Source: an uncultured Anaerolineales bacterium (GTDB lineage Bacteria > Chloroflexota > Anaerolineae > Anaerolineales > Villigracilaceae). From it: a stretch of DNA of 10,267 bases. Under the pieces are notes generated by a model. The model saw only the letters and a list, made by a program, of their open reading frames with translations, was not told the DNA's origin and did not search any database. The DNA is taken from NCBI GenBank assembly GCA_937928015.1, contig CALFXA010000068.1:1-10267 (forward strand), read 5' to 3'. Positions 7,369-10,267 of this stretch are shown piece by piece. Each line of letters begins with the position of its first letter. Position 1 is the stretch's first letter. A program made the position numbers and the translations under genes.

Positions 7369-7398
7369 ATTATAACAAGGTACTTTCACCCATGTAAG
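7369..7398 (-). promoter_or_regulatory. Promoter of the GT-C-like membrane protein gene
   Basis: On the minus strand, a perfect TATAAT (7374-7369) is preceded by TGT, making an extended -10 element. A partial -35, CTTACA (7398-7393, four of six matches to TTGACA), lies 18 bases upstream. Transcription would start near 7362, about 20 bases before ATG 7342. This is the best sigma-70-like promoter seen in the window. Confidence 0.6.
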
Positions 7399-7427
7399 AC
7401 CCTACTCACAGGCTACGTCTACACGAC

Positions 7428-8276
7428 ATGACCACTCGAACCATCTCCCAAATTATCGAACCACAATTTGCCATGGAAGGCGCGGGCGTCTTACTGCGAC
7501 GCTCCATCGCTCCGCGTCCCAGCAACGAATACGACCCCTTCCTGCTCTTCGACCACTTCGCCTTCAATGACCCGCTCGAAGGACCCATCCGCGGCTTCCC
7601 CATGCACCCGCACCGCGGCATCGAAACCGTCACCTACATGCTCGACGGCGCCACCGCCCATCGCGACAGCCTGGGCAACAGCGGCGTCATCGGCCCGGGC
7701 GACGTGCAGTGGATGACCAGCGGCCGCGGCATCCTGCACGAGGAAATGCCCCGCCGCAGCGAGACCAGTGGCGTTATCTACGGCTTCCAACTGTGGGTCA
7801 ACCTGCCCGCCGCCCAAAAGATGGGACAGCCGCGCTATCAAGAGGTCAGCGCCGAGACGATCCCCACCGTGAAGAAGGATGGTGCGACCATCCGCCTCGT
7901 GGCAGGTGAGATCGATGGCGTGCGCGGACCTGTGACCGAGATCGCCGCCTCCCCGCTCTACATGGACGTCAAGTTGGATCCCGCTTCGAGATTCGTGATG
8001 CCCGTCCCAAGCGGACACACCGCCCTGGCTTATGTCTTCGAAGGCAGCGGCCGCTTCGGCGCCGACGGGGAAACGGTGGCAGCCGTCCGCATGGTGGAGT
8101 TCGGAGACGGCGACCAAGTCGAGGTCCAGGCCGAAGCGGAGGGCGTGCGCTTCATGCTCATCGCGGGCGCGCCGTTCAAGGAGAAGATCGTCCCGTATGG
8201 CCCGTTCGTCATGAACACGGTCGAGGAAATCCAGCAGACCTTGGCCGAATTACGAAACGGCACGTTCATCCAATAA
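7428..8276 (+). CDS. Pirin family protein (bicupin)
   Basis: A 282-residue pirin of normal length. Pirins are iron-binding bicupin proteins; some have quercetin 2,3-dioxygenase activity and others act in redox or transcription-related roles. The N-terminal cupin has the pirin signature FPMHPHRGIETVTYML (57-72) and GDVQWMTSGRGILHEE (91-106). His60, His62, His104 and Glu106 form the expected metal site, all intact. The C-terminal cupin ends with the family hallmark VPYGPFVMNTVEEIQQ (255-270). The ATG at 7428 fits the usual start of the family, with a short lead (TISQII) before the EGAG motif at 17-20. There is no Shine-Dalgarno-like sequence just upstream, so initiation may be leaderless or SD-independent. 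It is divergent from the GT-C-like gene, with 85 bases between the starts, and is followed by a hairpin terminator. Confidence 0.95.
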   Translation: MTTRTISQIIEPQFAMEGAGVLLRRSIAPRPSNEYDPFLLFDHFAFNDPLEGPIRGFPMHPHRGIETVTYMLDGATAHRDSLGNSGVIGPGDVQWMTSGRGILHEEMPRRSETSGVIYGFQLWVNLPAAQKMGQPRYQEVSAETIPTVKKDGATIRLVAGEIDGVRGPVTEIAASPLYMDVKLDPASRFVMPVPSGHTALAYVFEGSGRFGADGETVAAVRMVEFGDGDQVEVQAEAEGVRFMLIAGAPFKEKIVPYGPFVMNTVEEIQQTLAELRNGTFIQ

Positions 8277-8292
8277 TCCTCGTGATATAAAT

Positions 8293-8333
8293 TGTCGGGG
8301 CGACCTCTGGGATCGCCCCGACATTCTTTTTTT
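8293..8333 (+). terminator. Intrinsic terminator after pirin, with a GGGGCGACC-type palindrome
   Basis: Arms TGTCGGGGCGA (8293-8303) and TCGCCCCGACA (8313-8323) pair perfectly over 11 bases around a 9-base loop, and are followed by TTCTTTTTTT (8324-8333). This is a textbook rho-independent terminator 16 bases after the pirin stop. The core GGGGCGACC with its complement is shared with the palindrome at 8810-8846, so the stem may be a copy of a dispersed repeat that was co-opted as a terminator. Confidence 0.88.
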
Positions 8334-8342
8334 GGAGGGACC

Positions 8343-8810
8343 ATGTCACAGGTGATCTACGGCGAACGGCTCGGCAGAGAAGGCAAGCTCCGCGTGGGAT
8401 GCAGCGCGGCCATCTTCGACGCGGCACGCGAAAAGGTGCTGCTGACCCAGCGCACCGATAACGGCCGTTGGTGTCTGCCGGGCGGCGGCCTCGACCCGGG
8501 TGAGTCGGTCGAGGAGGCCTGCATCCGCGAGGTATGGGAGGAGACAGGCCTGCATGTGCGCGTCACGCGCCTGATCGGCGTGTATAGCGACCCCAACCAG
8601 TTGGTCCTCTACAACGACGGCTACAAGGCTTTCTTCGTGGTGATGTCCTTCGAGGCCGAAATCGTCGGCGGCGAGTTGGGCTTGAGCGACGAGACCACGG
8701 CCTTTGGCTATTTCTCCCTGGCCGAGATGGATTCCATGCCCATGCATGGCCGTCACCAGCAGCGCGTGGTGGATGCGTTGTTGAATCAGCCCGAGGCGTT
8801 GATTAAATAA
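8343..8810 (+). CDS. Nudix (MutT-type) hydrolase
   Basis: A 155-residue enzyme that hydrolyses a nucleoside diphosphate linked to another moiety, using divalent metal. The Nudix box is complete: Gly48, five residues, Glu54, seven residues, then REVWEETGL at 62-70, with the metal-binding glutamates Glu63, Glu66 and Glu67 present. The region before it, VLLTQRTDNGRWCLPGG (32-48), is also typical. The frame is open 17 codons further upstream to 8292, but that stretch merely translates the terminator hairpin. ATG 8343 has GGAGGGA immediately upstream and is the right start. The substrate cannot be read from the sequence: no ADP-ribose or diadenosine-specific signature was evident, and a sanitising or general NDP-sugar role is possible. 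The stop codon abuts a 17-bp palindrome. Confidence 0.94.
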   Translation: MSQVIYGERLGREGKLRVGCSAAIFDAAREKVLLTQRTDNGRWCLPGGGLDPGESVEEACIREVWEETGLHVRVTRLIGVYSDPNQLVLYNDGYKAFFVVMSFEAEIVGGELGLSDETTAFGYFSLAEMDSMPMHGRHQQRVVDALLNQPEALIK

Positions 8811-8846
8811 ATCGTAGGGGCGACCCGACGGGTCGCCCCTACGATT
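8810..8846. repeat. Perfect 17-bp palindrome with GGGGCGACC core
   Basis: Arms AATCGTAGGGGCGACCC (8810-8826) and GGGTCGCCCCTACGATT (8830-8846) are exact reverse complements with only GAC between them. The left arm begins at the last base of the Nudix stop codon. The right arm contains the stop codon (TAG, 8841-8839 on minus) of the convergent alpha/beta hydrolase. The element shares its core with the hairpin at 8293-8323. It probably also ends transcription of one or both genes: on the minus strand it is followed by TTATTTAATC, a loose T-rich tract, while the plus strand lacks a T-run. From general familiarity, GTAGGGGCGACC-type palindromes recur in many environmental bacterial genomes and give spurious open frames rich in GDP.GRP. 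Confidence 0.85.
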
Positions 8847-9579
8847 GCAAAAACGGCAATACCGCCCCCACAACCTCCTGCGCGGCGGTCTGCGGCGCGG
8901 AATGGTTGGCGCAAATCAGCCTGTCTCGGGCAGAGAGGCGGCGCGGATGATCCATGATGCGGTCCTGGCTGCCCCATATGAACAGGCTTGGGAGGCTGGG
9001 CAGGTAGAAGGTCCGCGCGCCGCCTTCGGGCAGGGAGCGCAGGGTCGCCTTGAGCACGTCCACAGGCTGGGACGTAATCTCGTCGAACCAGGGAGTCAGC
9101 AGTTCGCGGTGGCGGAAATTCAATCCCAACAAGTTGATCAAAAAACGAATCCGCGGGCCAGACAAAATCCAATTCCCCAAAGACGGAAGGGCCTGATCCA
9201 GCCGCAGTGCGGCGCTGAAACTGAGGGCCTTGTACCACGCCGTCTGCGCAGGGCAGAGAAAGACCGCGCGCTCGACGTGCTCATAGTGGCATTGCAAGTA
9301 CTGCTCGGCCACACGCGTGCCCGAAGAGTAGGCAAACACTGTCCAGCGCTCGAAGCCCAGAGTCGCCCGCAATGAGTCGAGCTCCTCGACGGCGCAGTCG
9401 AGGTAGGGCATGGCGCCGTCGGAAGCGGGCGAGCGCCCGATGCCAGGCATTTCGGTCAGTATCAGGGTAAAATGGTCACGCAGGTACGGTCTTAACTCCC
9501 GCCAGATATTGAAAGAGATCCCGAACCCGTGGATCAACACCAGCGGCGGACCGCTGCCATCCAATTCATAATTGAGCAT
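8839..9579 (-). CDS. Alpha/beta-fold hydrolase
   Basis: A 246-residue single-domain hydrolase. The oxyanion-hole motif HGFG is at 17-20. The nucleophile elbow reads AYSSG (83-87) with Ser85 as nucleophile; the first position is Ala instead of the more usual Gly. The acid is probably Asp206 in IWGSQDRIMD (201-210) and the catalytic histidine His226 in ANHSAPQ (224-230), so the triad is complete. A cap of about 60-90 residues lies between 112 and 192. Substrate is unknown; esterase, epoxide-hydrolase-like or C-C hydrolase activity are all possible. The last Ser codon and the TAG stop are supplied by the palindrome at 8810-8846. The ATG at 9579 lacks a clear Shine-Dalgarno and lies only 10 bases from the divergent glycosyltransferase start. 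Confidence 0.92.
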   Translation of the reverse strand: MLNYELDGSGPPLVLIHGFGISFNIWRELRPYLRDHFTLILTEMPGIGRSPASDGAMPYLDCAVEELDSLRATLGFERWTVFAYSSGTRVAEQYLQCHYEHVERAVFLCPAQTAWYKALSFSAALRLDQALPSLGNWILSGPRIRFLINLLGLNFRHRELLTPWFDEITSQPVDVLKATLRSLPEGGARTFYLPSLPSLFIWGSQDRIMDHPRRLSARDRLICANHSAPQTAAQEVVGAVLPFLQS

Positions 9580-9589
9580 TCAAGCATCC

Positions 9590-10267
9590 ATGAAAAAAAT
9601 TTTGATCTTCGTTTCCCGCACAGGCGGCGGTCACATCAGTCTGGCCGAGGCCCTGCGAGACATGCTGACCGACCGTTACGAAGTCACCTTGATCGACCCA
9701 CAACCGAGCATCATCCACTGGCATTACCGCACCGTCAGCCGCCACGCATTGTGGATGTGGGAAGCCGAGTTCAAACTCTCGGACGGACGCCGCCGCGCGC
9801 GGGCGGCGCACGCCGTCTCCAGCCTGATCCTGGCCGAGCGCGTGGCCCGCGCCCTGCGTCAAACCGACCCCGACCTGGTCATCAGCACCTATCCGTTCCT
9901 CACCTCCGAGGTGACCTTTGCCATGCGCCGCTGGAAACTGGACCGCCCCTTCGTGATGCTGTTCTCCGACCCGAACGGGGTCCACTACTCGTGGCTGACG
10001 GAGAAACGCGCCACCGTGACCTTTGCGCCCACCAGGGAAACCTATCGGCAGGCACTGGCGGCAGGCTTCGACCCAGGCCACATCTACTTCACGGGCTGGC
10101 CCGTGCGCGGACAATTCTATCACGCCGACCCATCCGCCCGCGACGAGACACTGATGCGCCTCGGGCTGGACCCGCGCAGGTTCACGGTCTTCGCCCAGGG
10201 CGGCGGAGAGGGAGCGGCCAGGTTCGCGCGCACGGTCGAGAGTCTGATGGCGCTGGAGAATGTGCAG
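9590..10267 (+). CDS. MGDG-synthase/MurG-like glycosyltransferase (3' truncated by window)
   Basis: The frame is open from ATG 9590 to the last base, giving 226 residues of an incomplete protein. It begins KKILIFVSRTGGGHISLAEAL, with the GGGH motif (12-15) of the monogalactosyldiacylglycerol-synthase/MurG (GT28) group. Further landmarks are the conserved TDPDLVISTYPFLT stretch (92-105), FSDPNGVHYSWL (125-136), the strand-loop YFTGWPVR (166-173), and a GGGEG (204-208) that starts the C-terminal nucleotide-sugar domain. The rest of that domain lies beyond the window. Enzymes of this family transfer a sugar from a UDP-sugar to a diacylglycerol or similar lipid at the cytoplasmic face of the membrane. 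Acceptor and donor cannot be fixed here. There is no Shine-Dalgarno; a CATAAT (9567-9572) about 18 bases upstream could be a -10 box for a near-leaderless transcript. Confidence 0.93.
   Translation, partial: MKKILIFVSRTGGGHISLAEALRDMLTDRYEVTLIDPQPSIIHWHYRTVSRHALWMWEAEFKLSDGRRRARAAHAVSSLILAERVARALRQTDPDLVISTYPFLTSEVTFAMRRWKLDRPFVMLFSDPNGVHYSWLTEKRATVTFAPTRETYRQALAAGFDPGHIYFTGWPVRGQFYHADPSARDETLMRLGLDPRRFTVFAQGGGEGAARFARTVESLMALENVQ

Noticed and set aside
8845..9375. 176-codon plus-strand open frame opposite the alpha/beta hydrolase
   Set aside because: Antisense to a complete catalytic-triad hydrolase; no domain seen and composition is typical of a shadow frame.
9566..10123. 185-codon minus-strand open frame opposite the glycosyltransferase
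   Set aside because: It is a shadow of the MGDG-type gene, whose plus-strand translation carries GGGH and other family motifs.

Overview
The window is a stretch of bacterial chromosome with ordinary, fairly dense gene content. Most genes are GC-rich (a sampled line of recJ is about 65% GC). No 16S or other definitive marker is present. The gene mix suggests a Chloroflexota/Anaerolineae-like bacterium: zinc-ribbon/HEAT and zinc-ribbon/membrane proteins, an MGDG-synthase-type glycosyltransferase, and short palindromes with a GGGGCGACC core. That assignment is inference only.

Layout. Positions 1-159 hold the 3' end of a membrane-protein gene whose stop overlaps the start of recJ (156-1904) by four bases. 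A strong bidirectional hairpin terminator (1966-1997) separates recJ from a convergent single-domain rhodanese gene (2008-2352, minus). Next is a 382-base gap with a likely gene remnant (2438-2653) and an extended -10 promoter. Then comes a plus-strand run: a zinc-ribbon/multi-spanning membrane protein (2735-3592), a VOC-fold protein (3655-4068), a protein with three zinc ribbons and HEAT repeats (4078-4830), and a small four-helix membrane protein that overlaps it by eight bases (4823-5278).

A large minus-strand polytopic membrane protein, probably a GT-C-like glycosyltransferase (5288-7342), converges on this run and is visibly lower in GC than its neighbours. It is driven by a good extended -10 promoter in the 85-base gap it shares with a divergent pirin gene (7428-8276). 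A hairpin terminator of a dispersed-repeat type lies between pirin and a Nudix hydrolase gene (8343-8810). A second, perfect 17-bp palindrome (8810-8846) lies between the Nudix gene and a convergent alpha/beta hydrolase gene (8839-9579, minus), and supplies the hydrolase stop codon. Only 10 bases upstream of the hydrolase start, a divergent MGDG-synthase/MurG-like glycosyltransferase begins (9590) and runs off the window.

How the genes work together. There is no obvious single pathway. recJ, the Nudix gene, pirin and the rhodanese gene are housekeeping or stress-type genes. The two membrane-associated glycosyltransferase candidates suggest envelope glycan or glycolipid synthesis. The two zinc-ribbon proteins with adjacent membrane proteins are the least characterised part. 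I found no CRISPR array, transposase, tRNA, rRNA or phage genes. The most interesting items are the GGGGCGACC palindromes embedded at gene ends, the orphan remnant at 2438-2653, and the zinc-ribbon/HEAT/membrane pair.
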